Shown one piece after another: positions 32,445 through 53,300 of a DNA stretch of 64,000 bases. The position numbers and the translations under genes were made by a program. Source of the DNA: Phaeosaccion multiseriatum (Eukaryota > Ochrophyta, other classes); NCBI GenBank assembly GCA_965112735.1, contig OZ218961.1, forward strand, positions 930,001-994,000, given 5' to 3'. The notes under the pieces are model-generated. The model saw nothing but the letters and a program-made list of their open reading frames with translations, had not been told where the DNA came from and searched no databases. The first letter of the stretch is position 1. Each line of letters begins with the position of its first letter.

Positions 32445-33593
32445 ATGGGTTCCCGCAGACCTCCCCCCCTTGGTCCAGAGAGCCTGAGCCTGACAGGGAC
32501 GACAACAGGGAAAGCCGAGGCAGCAGCTTCATTAGCAGCAGCCTCTCCGCATTCGTCGTGTCTGTCCCCAGAGAGCGACGGGAGTGCCGCGGTCTCCTCT
32601 TCGCAAGCGGTCACTCTCGCCGGCCTCTCCCCGGAGGCGATGCAGCAGCGGAAGTGATGCAAAGCCACCTGAGCAGCAGCCAGCAGGAGCAGAGGCTCCA
32701 GCGGAGGATGAGGGGGAAGAGGACAAGAAACGTGTCTTCCGTGGCACCTTGCTCGGAGGTACAACGACAGCAAGTCGCCCCACGGCCGCCAGCTCAAGAG
32801 GTACGACAGGAGGACACAAAGAAACAAGTAGGAAGGAGGGGGAGAGGAGTACCTGCGGGTGAGGCTGGCTGGGAGGCTGGCTGGGCGGGGCCCTGGCGAC
32901 GGCAGAGTGGAGCCAGCAAGCAGCCAAGGGTGGAAGCACTCCGGGGAGAGATGCTTTGTCCCTGTGCAACGGTTGTGACGGCATTCCGTTTTCTCTTTCC
33001 TCCGTGCTGCACATCTTCACTTCTTCATCTCCTCGCACAGGCCTTCGAGACGAAGGCAATGTCGCCTTTGACCACCCGTACTGCAAGCGAGAGAGGGAGA
33101 AGCTCAGGCACAACCCGCTTGTTATGGAGCAGCTGCAGGTGCGAAAGCGTGTGTGCGCGTGCGTGTACATGCGCGCGTGGTGCGTGTGCGTGTGCGTGTG
33201 CGCGTGTGAGTGCGTGCGTGCGAGTGTGTGCGTACGGGCGTGCATATGTGTGTACCTGGCTGTGTCCCCTGCAGGGTGGTACTTCTGTGTGTCGCTCGCT
33301 CACGTGGTGCACAGCCCCTTTGAGTCTACCGTCACCCTCTATCTGCCATGGCTTTTGCTCTATTATCAACTCCCCATCCGTCCTCCCTCCCCCCCTCCCT
33401 CCCTCTCCTTGGGGGTATGCATCACTGGGTTAGTGATCAAAGAGGTTCTGGGATGCCTTTCCAGAGTCCTCCAAGGACGAAAGTCGGCATCGCCTCAAGA
33501 CCCATGTGCTACTCCTTAACATGCTCATTTGCAAGTCTCTCTACCACCCCGACGACTTGAATCTTGAGGAGGCCAGCAAGGTCGTTGCAAATG
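32445..33593 (+). pseudogene. Truncated 5' copy of the large polyglycine-protein gene
   Basis: Duplicate of exons 1-3 of the gene at 40065. Exon 1 (from 32445) starts MGSRRPPPLGPESLSLTG, but a 4-nt length difference around 32565-32585 relative to the intact copy moves it out of frame, and it ends at a stop at 32655-32657. Exon 2 (33041-33138, GLRDEGNVAFDHPYCKRE) and exon 3 (from 33443, RFWDAFPESSKDES) remain readable. Exon 3 is cut at about 33593 by the duplication junction and runs into GAD intron sequence. A functional product is unlikely unless spliced anew. Confidence 0.8.
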
Positions 33594-33784
33594 TTGGGTT
33601 GGTTTGGTGGGTCGGCGGGTGGGTGGGCGAGTGCGTCGGTGCGTGGGTGGGTGGGGTATGTGCAAGTCGTCTCATCTCCTCTCGTCTGTCCTGTCTCTCC
33701 CTGTGCTCTCTATGCTCTCTGTGCACATCACCATCCTTCTGTCCGCCCATCTACTGCCATCTGTCCCTCCCCACCCCTTGGCAG

Positions 33785-36667
33785 TGGGAGGTGACCAGGC
33801 GTCCTTCACGCTCAGTTTCTCTAAAAGCTCCGGCAACATCGTCGCACAGTACTATAACTTCATCCGGTAAGTCAGTGACGGACTGAATGACTCACTGACT
33901 GACTCACTGACTGAGGGAGTGGGTGAGCGAGTAAGCGAGTGAATTCCTGAGTACCAAAGAGTCGGTCAGTCAGTACGGAGTTGTCAGAGGGCAACGCTGG
34001 ATGGCACTGGATGGAAGCGGCGAGTTGCAGTTTCCGAGCCGAGGTCCTGTGAAGCGCGATGGTCCTCGGACCCCACTCGAAGCTTTCCCCCTTATCTTCA
34101 CCCCACCCTCTCTCTCTCTCTCTCTATCTATCTACGCGTTTGTTGTGTGTGCGTTTCGTCTCTTGCTCTGCGGCCCCACATACCTGTCCCTCCGTGCTGT
34201 ATCACCAACTGCTGTGCTGTGCTATATCTGTGCTGCGTCGACTTCCATGAAAGGCTTGGGCAAGTCCGGGTATTTCCAAGTCATGGTGCGTCCTGACACC
34301 ACTCGCCACTTTCTTGCTTACTTGCGTCCTTTCTTGTGCTGTCGAGATGTAATTAAGACTACAACGGTGCAGTCAACTTGCCGTCTGTGGTGGCGACGGC
34401 CACTACCCGTACACGACTGCCCAGTACGACTACAGAAACAGACCTGCTTGTGCCAGGGCCAACAGCAATCGATTGACGAGAGGCATGACATACAGTTTCA
34501 CACACCTCACAGCTCCTCCACTCTCTCTCTTTCTCTTCGCTTAATTGAGGCTTTGGTGGCATTTTCTGCTCAAACGAGTGAAGGTGAAGGCTCCTTCTTG
34601 CCTGACTTTCAGTGGAGGTCGGTCAGTCCCTCCAGACCATTCCTGTTCACTTGTGTCGCACCTTCACCGGTCCCTTGTAACTCTCCCTCTGTCTGTCGCT
34701 TCTCTCGCTACCGGTGGTGGGGCTCTTCTGTCCTTCTTCTCGTGATGTGATCAGCGCAACTGAATGGTAAGTGGGTGGGTGGGTGAGTGGGTGAGTGGGT
34801 GGGTGGGTGAGTGACTGGGTGAGTGACTGGGTGAGTGGGTGAGTGGGTGAGTGGGTGAGTGGGTGAGTGAGTGTGAGTAAGTGAGTGAGTGGGTGAGTGG
34901 GTGAGTGGGTGAGTGGGTGAGTGAGTAAGACAGTGAGTGAGATAGTGAGTGAGAAAATGAGTGAGTAAGTGAGTGAGTGTGAGTGAGTGAGTGGGTGAGT
35001 GGGTGAGTGGGTGAGTGAGTGTGTGAGTGAGATAGTGAGTGACTGGGTGAGTGGGTGAGTGGGTGAGTGAGTAAGTGAGTGAGATAGTGAGTGAGTATAA
35101 GTGAGTAAGTCAGTGAGTGAGTGTGAGTGAGTGGGTGGGTGAGTGGGTGAGTGGGTGAGTGAGTGAGGAAGTGGGTGATTGAGTGAGTGAGTGAGTGAGT
35201 GAGTGAGTAAGTGAGTGAGTGTGAGTGAGTGTGAGTGAGTGAGTGGGTGAGTGAGTTAGTGAGTGAGTGTATGCGTGAGCGATTGAGCGAGTGATGAGCG
35301 ATTGAGTGTGTGGGTGAGGGGTTGAGTGAGTGAGTGAGCAGCTCCAATCATGCCTTTGCCCCTCCTCTTTGTTGGCCAACCCCCCCCACTTGCTTCTCAC
35401 CCACGACTTTTCCCTCCCTTTTCGCTCCTCTCCCCTTGCCCGCCGCTGCGACGCGCCGTACTCAGGAGAATGCAGAGTTCTTGCGCTCGTCGCTCGTTAA
35501 GACGGTGAGCACACAAACACTACCTTCAAAGGATGGCATTGGATGGCTTGACTTACAACATAAGTACTGGATGAGAAACACACCCTCCCTCCCTCCCTCC
35601 CTCCCTCTCTCTTACCCCTCAGGGCATGGTGACCATCGTGGACAAGGCGCGCATCCCCGTGGTGGCGTAGAGTCTCACCACTGGCGCCAATTGCAGCGTA
35701 TTCGACCTCCAGGACAAGCTTCGCAACAAGGGATGGATAGTTCCGGCCTACACCTGCCCACAGGGCGCCACTGACATGGTGTGTGTTTGTGCGAGGGTGC
35801 ATGGGTGCGTGCGTGCGTGCGTGCGTGCGTGGGTGCGTGGGTGCGAGGGTGTGTGGGTGTGTGGGTGTGTGGTTGCGTGTGCGTGCGTGGGTGCGTGGGT
35901 GCGTGAGGGCGTGGGTGCGCGTCTGGGTGTGGATGAGAGGGTGGGCGAAGGCGCAAGAGGATTCTCCATAGGGCATGAGCCGGTCAGGATGCTCCGAGCT
36001 TCGTGCCATGAGTGCTCTACTTTCATCCAGCACCCTGGCGCAACTGACCTTCCCTCCTTTCTTCCCTCCCTCTCCTCCTCTCCTTTCCCCCTCTCTTTGT
36101 CCCTCCCTTCGTCGCCTCCTCTCCCTCACTCCTTCCCTCCCTGTCCCTCCCTCCCTCCCTCCCTCCCTCCCTCCCTCCCTCTCGCTGCCTCTCCTCACTC
36201 ACTCATACCCATTCACCCCCCTCCTCCCCCCAGGCCATCATGCGGGTGGTGGTGAAGGAGAACTTCTCGCGTGACTTGGCGGAAATGTTGATGAGCGACA
36301 TCCTCGCCGCCTTCTCCTTCTTCCAGCAGCACCCCACCACTCCCCTCGAGCTGGAGACGCCGGTGCGTGCGTGAGTGCGTGAGTGCGTGCGCGTGCGTGC
36401 GTCCGTGAGTGCGTGTACGTGTGTGTGTGTGTGTGTGCGTGCTTGTGTGTGTACGTGCGTGCGTGCGTGCAGGGCGCGTGCATGTGTGCGTGTGTGCGTA
36501 TGTGAGTCCGTAGTCTACGCCCGGGTTGTTTGCTTCGCGGGTTCGCCTTGCCTTGTGCACAGGTCGGCTCTGGACAGACACACACACATGCGCACATACA
36601 CACACGCACGCGCACAACGGCACACAGACACAGCCATAGACACGCACTCTCTCACACACTCTCTCTG

Positions 36668-36703
<36 letters not shown>

Positions 36704-36866
36704 TTTCCACCGACAATACCACCCCCATTGGCAGGCGAGGAAGAAACCCAAGGGGGTGCAGGAGAGGGGCGCCGCCGCCGCGAGCAAGGACCTTGGGCGG
36801 CTCCACTCACTTGGATCGGACGCAACGCACCGCCTCAGCGGAGAGAAGACCAACCGGGTGTGCTAA
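33785..36866 (+). pseudogene. 3' fragment of glutamate decarboxylase (duplicate)
   Basis: Copies of GAD exons 16-21: 33785-33866, about 34255-34284, 35466-35504, 35623-35778, 36234-36362 and 36735-36866. The first 15 exons, including the PLP lysine, are absent. Two lesions are visible. A TGG to TAG change makes a stop at 35668-35670. The acceptor of the exon at 34255 has AAAGG where the parent has CAAG, which shifts the splice by one base. It sits downstream of the truncated large-gene exons on the same strand, so fusion transcripts are possible, but no in-frame product is evident. Confidence 0.92.
34768..35335. repeat. GTGAGTGGGTGA repeat array (unit B)
   Basis: About 570 bp of GTGA/GTGG tetramers, the counterpart of 27235-27630 but expanded by some 170 bp. 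Confidence 0.95.
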
Positions 36867-37893
36867 GTGGTGGAGGGAGGGGAGGGGGCAGCCGTAGGTA
36901 GGTATATGGGGCAGCTGTAGGTGTATGGGTTAGGAGGGAGCCTCGGCAGCAGAAGCAGCGGAGTAATAGCAGCAGTAGTGAGGAGCAGTCGCCAGTAGGA
37001 GCCAGAGCCCGGAGTGCGCTGAAGGTTCGAGAGGGAGGAAGGAGCAGAGGCGAGGCGAGAGTCTATTTCTTCAAGGGCGGGAGGGAGGGAGGGAGTATGC
37101 GAGTATGGGACCATTGACTGGATTCGGCGGGTGTGTGGCGGTGGCGGTGTGTGAGTGCAGGAGTGAGTGGGAGAGTGGGGCCCTCGCTTCTGCCCTTACA
37201 GGAGTAGTCCAGCGAGAAACAGTCCGGCGAGGAGCAGCCAGTCTGAAGGCTGAGCTGGACAGTGATGGGTAATGAGAGGAATGGATAGTGATGGGTAATG
37301 GGGGGAATGGCAACGAGCCAACAAGGAAGGGGGGAGGAGCGAACAGAGCAAGCACGGCTTGGCTGCCTTCGCTTTTGTAATTTCGACATGCTTTGAACTC
37401 TACTCGTTATATATATACACACATATATCCCCAGTCGCTTTTTCACACAAGCTTCACTTGAATTTGCAATGGGAGGTGGCTAGATCAGACTCTCCTCTTA
37501 TCTCTCACTGCGAGCCCCGCCGATAACGCTATATATCTGTAGCGTGTGTTACTTGCTGTCTCAAATCTGTAACCATTGTATAACCGCCTTTTTGGGCCGT
37601 TTCTTTTCGGACCCCACAGCGACAGCCCAGAGCGCTTCTGCGTCGCTAACTTTGGCCTCTTCAGATCCCAGGGGGCTCGTTACACCCATCCATCAAGACT
37701 CCGCCAATCCCGCCAAAGCGCCGGTCCATACAGTGCGACCACTCCTTGACACCGTAGCTGGGCTACAGTCACCTCATCTCCTCGACTCGTCTTCATCACC
37801 ATGAGCATCTCCCGCTTGACTTTAGTACTCTTCCTCCTCGGAGCCCTCATCCTCACGATCGTATTCGTCGCGCTTCGTGCGATAGAAACCCTT
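36867..37893. other. Convergent 3' intergenic region (unit B)
   Basis: Near-identical to 29175-30234. No gene supported. Confidence 0.5.
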
Positions 37894-39804
37894 CTACTCA
37901 ATAATCCTCACTGCAAGGCCTCGGGGCAGCTGAGCAGGGAGCTCGAATCCCTTCCAAACCTCAAGTCGCTCCAGACCTGCAGGCAGATCCGATAGGGGCT
38001 GGTTATACTCCCTTCCCAGCTGCAGAGTCCGAAGAGAGGCAGGCAGGGTTAACGGATGATTAAACCTCGAGCCAGGGTCAAATCTCAGCTCCTTGAGCCC
38101 GTCCGGCAGATCCGATAGGGGCTGGTTATACTGCCTTCCCAGCTGCAGAGTCCGAAGAGTGGCAGGCAGGGTTAACGGATGATCAAAGCTCGACAAATAA
38201 ACAAATTTCAGCTCCTTGAGCCCGTCCGGTAGATCCGATAGGGGCTGGTTATACTCCTCTCCCAGCTCCAGAGTCTGAAGAGAGGCAGGCACGATAAACG
38301 GATGATTAAACTCCGACCCACCGGAAAATTCCTCCAGCCCGTCCGGCAGATCCGATAGGGGCAGGTCATACAGTCCCAGCTGCAGAGTCCGAAGAGAGGC
38401 AGGCAGAATCAACGGATGATTAAACTTCGACAACTCGTAAAATCTCAGCTCCTTGAGCCCGTCCGGCAGATCCGATAGGGGCTGGTCATACTCCTCTCCC
38501 AGCTCCAGGGTCCGAAGAGAGGCAGGCAGGGTTAACGGATGATTAAACTCCGACCACTTGAAAAATTTCAGCTCCTTGAGCCCGTCCGGCAGATCCGATA
38601 GGGGCTGGGTATAGTGCCATCCCAGCTCCAGAGTCCGAAGAGAGGTAGGCAGGGTTAATGGATGATTGAACTTTGAGTCACAGTCAAATTTCAGCTCCTC
38701 CAGCCCGTCCGGCAGATCCGATAGGGGCTGGTTATACTGTCCTCCCAGCTCCAGGGTCCGAAGAGAGGCAGGCAGGGTTTATGGATGATTAAACCTCGTG
38801 GCCCCGGCAAATTTCAGCTCCTTCAGCCCGTCCGGCAGATCCGATAGGGGCTGGTTATACTTCTCTCCGAGCGCCAGAGTCCGAAGAGAGGTAGGAAGGA
38901 TCAAGGCATGATTGAACTTCGAGTCATCGCAAAATCTCAGCTCCGTCAGCCCGTCCGGCAGATCCGATAGGGGCTGGTTATACTCCAGTCCCAACTGCAG
39001 TGTCCGAAGAGAGGTAGGGAGGATCAACGCATGATGAAACCTCGAGTCATCGCAAAATCTCAGCTCCTTCAGCCCGTCCAGCAGACTGAAATCTGTCTGC
39101 TGTGTGTACACACCCCCAAACGACACCTTCCGCAGCGATGGGGGGAGGTCCAAAGGATGATTGTAGTACACAGGATGAAAGCTCAACTCTCTCAAGGCTT
39201 GCGGAAGTTTGACCTCTTCCGAAAACTCTCTCCCAAAATGTACACTCTCCAGCCAGTCAGGAAGACGCAGGCCACGACAGTTGATATAATCTCCCAAGCG
39301 AACGTGCTTCACCGAGGGAGGGAGCACTCTCAGCCCTTCCTGAACAAGGGCAATGTCCGCCTTCTTCACTTCATCAGATGGCCAGGCCATATACCGACTG
39401 GAAAGACCCAGGCTCACAGCGACGACCCGAAACCATTTCCTTTGTCGGATGTTGTTACCTCCTCCTTCCTGCTGTTCCTCCTGGAGGCCTTGGCTCTGCC
39501 CCTCGTCAGGAGCAGATGATGCCCCTTCTTCCGACTGCGCGAGCTCAAACCGTTGCCGATGCTCGAGCATCTGTAGCATTCTCTCCTGCACAGCTTTCGG
39601 TACGTCTTTGTGTAGAACAAGTCGCCTCCCCGCTACTGCATCCACCTCTCTGCACAGGCCCCACAGACTCTTGCGGGAGCCCACATTGGCAGCCAAGAGA
39701 GTCAGCACCTCCACTCCATCCCAGTCATTGGGACCTTCTGAGCGCCGCTTTGAAGCACCAGATGGGAAGGTCTCGGCTGCTGCTCGTCTCTTGCCCGCCT
39801 CCAT
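37894..39804 (-). pseudogene. FNIP-repeat protein (copy 3), single in-frame stop
   Basis: Duplicate of the gene at 30235-32148: one continuous frame of 637 codons from the ATG at 39804 to the stop at 37894. It is interrupted only by TAA at 38781-38779, where sister repeats read HPLT (CCG TTA to CCA TAA on the minus strand). The stop falls at codon 342, inside the repeat array, and would remove about half of the repeats. The repeat units before and after it are intact, so the loss is recent. A truncated but folded 341-residue product is possible. The C-terminus (RGLAVRIIE) differs from copy 2. Confidence 0.85.
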
Positions 39805-40064
39805 CTCTTTCTTCCTCCCTCTCCGCCTATTACCCGAACAAGCAGACAGCGGGGCAGGCAGGGCGAGGGGTTGGAAGGGAGGTCGTCCGCCGTGTGCTCA
39901 CAATGCTCACACGGGATGGAGGATGAGGAAACCCGGGGGGAGGGTACGACCTCCCTTCCTTGACTTACGCGCTTTCACGCAGTTTCGCCGCCTCCGGAGA
40001 AAAAAAAGAAAGCTGCTCAAGGGGGGGTGGTGTGGCGTTTGGAAAGAACCAACAGGCACACATC
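39805..40064. promoter_or_regulatory. Divergent promoter, FNIP copy 3 and large gene
   Basis: 260 bp between divergent ATGs, paralogous to 32149-32444. CTTCCTTGACTTACG is kept at 39955-39969. Confidence 0.4.
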
Positions 40065-49121
<9,057 letters not shown>

Positions 49122-49960
49122 GAGCTGAGAGGGAGGGAGGGAGGGAGGGAGGGAGGGAGGGAGGGAGGGACAGGGGGATGGCAGTGGATGGAGGGATGGA
49201 TGGAAGTGGATGGATGGAAGTGGATGCATGGATGGATGGATGGCAGGAAGGTGAGGGAGGGATGGCAGAGGATAGATGGATGGATGGATGATAGGGAGAT
49301 GGTGAGGGAGGGATGGCAGTGGATGGAGGGATGGCAGGGGCAAAGTCAATCAATGAGTCATTGGTCGAATGTGTGGGCGTGAGTGTGGGCGCGTGTAGAT
49401 ACGGGTGGGGTAGGAGGGGAAAGCGCAGTGCATCTCCTAAAAGGAACTTAGGAGATAGGGAAGTAGACAATAAGGAGGGTGTACTTCCATCTTACTTGCG
49501 TCTCTCAAGTTTGTAGGGATCAGATATTTTTTACTTGGTATTATGTTATTATTGGGGGAGAGATTGATCGATTGCTTAATTGATGATGTGCTACCGGCCG
49601 ATGAGCTGATGAGCACAGAGTCTGCGTGCCTGCCCTCTCTAATAATACATCCTTCAATTCGATCCCTCTACAGTGTAGCTACTTATGCCTTACGAAGGAG
49701 TGAGCGCGCTGCTGACGGCCTCGAGTGGAGCTCTTGTACTGGCCAGACAGAGGAGACATGGACACAGCCACGAGTGAGCGACCGGCCGAAGGAAACAGAT
49801 GTTGATGTGGCTGTTGCTGACACCCTTTCCCTCTCTTCATCCCTTCCTCGCTGACGGACCCGACGCTTCTTCCTGCTGGTGTCAGTACCGCTGCTTCTTC
49901 GCGCGCTGCCCCTCGCTGCCCCGCTTCCATACCTTCGCCCTGCCCGGCTGGTGAACAAAG
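49122..49960. other. Intergenic region
   Basis: 3' flank of the large gene. It holds a GGGA run (about 49131-49168), degenerate GGATGGAT repeats to about 49330 and no supported gene. From about 49860 there may be a decayed extension of the GH1 relic that follows. Confidence 0.5.
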
Positions 49961-50110
49961 TGGTGCTACGGCTACTCGAAGCGGTTCGGCCTGCTGAGGG
50001 TGGACTACGCCACGCGGGAGCGGATACCGAAGGACAGCTCTGACATCATGAGGCAAACACGCTTGGGCCGTACTATTATATTACAGAGCCTTTTTACAAG
50101 AAAATTGTGA
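49961..50110 (+). pseudogene. Relic of GH1 beta-glucosidase C-terminus
   Basis: In frame from 49961: [20 protein letters not shown] then RIPKDSSDI, ending at TGA 50108-50110. This matches the C-terminal GH1 block in which the W before YGYSKRFG contacts the sugar, followed by the VDY...R.PKDS motif. Just upstream, LVNK stands where functional enzymes read LLDNFE, but one base out of frame. Nothing of the rest of the barrel is seen. About 30 residues survive; I read it as a dead fragment. Confidence 0.7.
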
Positions 50111-50187
50111 AGTCAGTCCAAGCGACAAGGCCGTTGCCATACTTGAACATGCGGCGCTTCTTACTTGAACAGTCGCTTCTATAGTGC

Positions 50188-50319
50188 CTACATCCTCGTC
50201 CCTCCCTTGCATTTCAGGCCCATACCGAGAACTCTCTTCGCCTGCTTTTTGATACCTTTGTCCCCCTTGTGGTGCTTCATCGCCGCCAATGTTGCCTCCA
50301 CCGCACCCGCCTCGCCCAT
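50188..50319 (-). pseudogene. Frameshifted C-terminal cap of the ARM-repeat kinase
   Basis: After ARM repeat 13 the canonical codons for KKRLGEAGA are one base short near 50319 (plus strand CCCATCTC, where sister units read CCCAGTCTC). The kinase frame then ends at 50277. The lost frame continues as GEAGAVEATLAAMKHHKGDK then GIKKQAKRVLGM to a stop at 50188-50190, which looks like a real helical cap. Either a recent deletion or an assembly error. Confidence 0.75.
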
Positions 50320-53300
50320 CTCTTCTTGGTGTCCTCGTCTACACCTAGATTCGCAACAGCCCTGCATGCCTCCTCTTGGACACCTCTGTCCTCTGCGTGC
50401 TTCACCATGGCCGTCACCACCGCCTCGCACGCACCCGCCTCGAGCAGTCTCTTCTTGTTGGCCTCGTTTCCATTGCTCAGATTCGCAACAGCCCTGCATG
50501 CCTCCTCTTGGACACCTCTGTCCTCTGCGTGCTTCACCATGGCCGTCACCACCGCCTTGCACGCACCCGCCTCGAGCAGTCTCTTCTTGTTGACCTCATC
50601 TACACCCAGATTCGCAACAGCCCAGCATGCCTGCTCTTGGACACCTCTGTCCTCTGCGTGCTTCACCATGGCCGTCACCACCGCCTCGCACGCACCCGCC
50701 TCGCCCAGTCTCTTGTTGTTGGTCTCATCTACACTCAGATTCACAACAGCCCTGCATGCCTGCTCTTGGACGCCACTGTGCTCTGCGCGCTTCACCATGG
50801 CCGTCACCACCGCCTCGCACGCACCCGCCTCGAGCAGTCTCTTCTTGTTGGCCTCGTTTCCATTGCTCAGATTCGCAACAGCCCTGCATGCCTCCTCTTG
50901 GACACCTCTGTCCTCTGCGTGCTTCACCATGGCCGTCACCACCGCCTCGCACGCACCCGCCTCGAGCAGTCTCTTCTTGTTGACCTCATCTACACCCAGA
51001 TTCGCAACAGCCCAGCATGCCTGCTCTTGGACACCTCTGTCCTCTGCGTGCTTCACCATGGCCGTCACCACCGCCTCGCACGCACCCGCCTCGTCCAGTC
51101 TCTCCCTGCTGGTATCATCTACACTCAGGTTCACAACAGCCCGGCATGCCCTGTATTGGACACCTCTGTCCTCTGCGTGCTTCACCATGGCCGTCACCAC
51201 CGCCTTGCACGCACCCGCCTCACCCAGTCTCTTCTTGTTACCCTCGTCTACACCTAGATTCCCAACAGCCCAGCATGCCATCTCTTGGACACCTCTGTCC
51301 TCTGCGTGCTTCACCATGGCCGTCACCACCGCCTTGCACGCACCCGCCTCGAGCAGTCTCTTCTTGTCGGCCTCGTTTCCATTGCTCAGATTCGCAACAA
51401 CCCCGCATGCCTTCTCTTGGACACCTCTGTCCTCTGCGTGCTTCACCATGGCCGTCACCACCGCCTTGCACGCACCCGCCTCACCCAGTCTCTTCTTGTT
51501 ACCCTCGTCTACACCTAGATTCCCAACAGCCCAGCATGCCTGCTCTTGGACACCTCTGTCCTCTGCGTGCTTCACCATGGCCGTCACCACCGCCTTGCAC
51601 GCACCCGCCTCACCCAGTCCCTTGTTGTTGGCCTCGTCTACACCTAGATTCCCAACAGCCCAGCATGCCTGCTCTTGGACACCTCTGTCCTCTGCGTGCT
51701 TCACCATGGCCGTCACCACCGCCTCGCACGCACCCGCCTCGCCCAGTCTCTCCATGTTGGTATCATCTACACTCAGATGCGCCACAGCCCAGCATGCCGG
51801 CTCTTGGACACCTCCGTCCTCTGCGTGCTTCCCCATAGCCATCACCACCGCCTTGCACGCACCCGCGTCGCCCAGTCTCTTCGTGTTGGTATCATCTGTA
51901 CTCAGATTCACAACAGCCCTGCATGCCTGCTCTTGGACACCTCTGTCCTCTGCGTGAGTCTTGTTCGTCATCACCACAGTCACAGCCTCGCACGCACCCG
52001 CAGCACCGAGCATGACCCCGACTTCCTCGTCGCTGGCCAGGTATATTACGACGTCAAGCCCTGCTAGTGCTACGTTCACGTCCCCAGCGTGCTTGGAGAG
52101 AGCTCGAATCACTTCCTTGCCCATCCCCGCCTGCGCAAGGGGCAAGGCCTCCTCAGCTGGACCGACACCGCCAGAGGAGGTGCTCGGATGGGGAAGGGCC
52201 GCGATGGCCTTGAGAGTGTGCTGCATCACTTCGCCCACTCCCTGGCCCTCGTAGCTCTGCAGGAGCGCCACCAAGACGCCGTACTCTCGCCCAGCAAGGG
52301 CGCTTGATATGTTCCTCTTCACCTCGTCCTTCCCACTGGGTGTAGACGATGCGCATCCCTGCTGCTGCTGGGGCGGCGGTGGCGGCACTGCTGGCCCCTG
52401 GAATGCAGCGAATCCTTGGTCCCGTGACTGGGGTACCGAAGAGGGAGAGCCAACTCGCCCTCGGGTTGCCTTGCTCTTACCGACAGCGTCCAATCTCCCC
52501 CCCTCCTGCCGCTTCCTTGCCTCATCATCCGTAGCTTGGGCATCCGCCTCTCTCTCGTCCTCCTGTTGCTGCTGGCGAAGCGATGCTGGGCGGATCCGGC
52601 GGCCACCATCTCCACGCGGGTCGCCTCTCTCCTCCACTATGGCGCCCAAAGCTTGCGAGACGTCGCTGCTGGAGGGTCGCTGGCCTGGGGCCTGCTGCCA
52701 GCACTGCCGCATGAGGTCTTCGATGCGCTTGTCCTCTACCACGCATGTCTCCGGGAGGAGGGGCCTTTTCTGCTTCACGGCCACCCTCGTACATATTTGA
52801 GCCTGAAGCAGTCCTTGAAAGGGAAGCTGGAAGGACAGCATCTCGTACATCACCATGCCGAAGCTGTGCAGGAGGGCACGGGCAGCAGTGAGCAAGGAGA
52901 CGAAGGAAGAGCGAAGCGTGTGAGCTAAAGTGGATCACAAGAAGTGACACTGTGCATTGGCGGCAGTCCGCCGAGGTAGAGAGGTGGCTCCTTAACGAAA
53001 GCTTCGGCATGCCAGCCCGGCCTGGGAGAGTACGACAGAAAACGAGAGGCACACACAACTCACCAAAAGGGCAAGTTCAAATGCAGCGTCCACTCAGCCA
53101 GCTTGCAAGCAAAGAAATACAGCCATTCACCCACACGCCGCCTCGCTCTCTGCCTCACCTGTAGACATCCGCGGCAGGGGTGCCCTTTTTCGCGTCCAAA
53201 ATCTCAGGAGCCATCCAATGATAAGACCCCACCGGCATTGCTCCAGCTGTGCTCATGGAGCTGCTGCCTGTCTTCATCTGACGGGCGAAAAAGGAGAACA

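Larger units (their letters stand above)
25918..33594. repeat. Tandem segmental duplication, unit A (about 7.68 kb)
   Basis: Begins in GAD intron 15 at GGGTTGGTTTGGTGGGTCGG (25918). It runs through GAD exons 16-21, FNIP gene 2 and the 5' exons of the large gene, ending after GGTCGTTGCAAAT. The same order restarts at 33596. Most of the two units is near identical, with small indels and repeat-length changes. Confidence 0.95.

Noticed and set aside
50269-51957. Long plus-strand ORFs with repeated HAPASSSLFLL or GHLCPLRASPW units
   Set aside because: Antisense of the ARM-repeat array; the minus strand encodes a known fold with a kinase attached.
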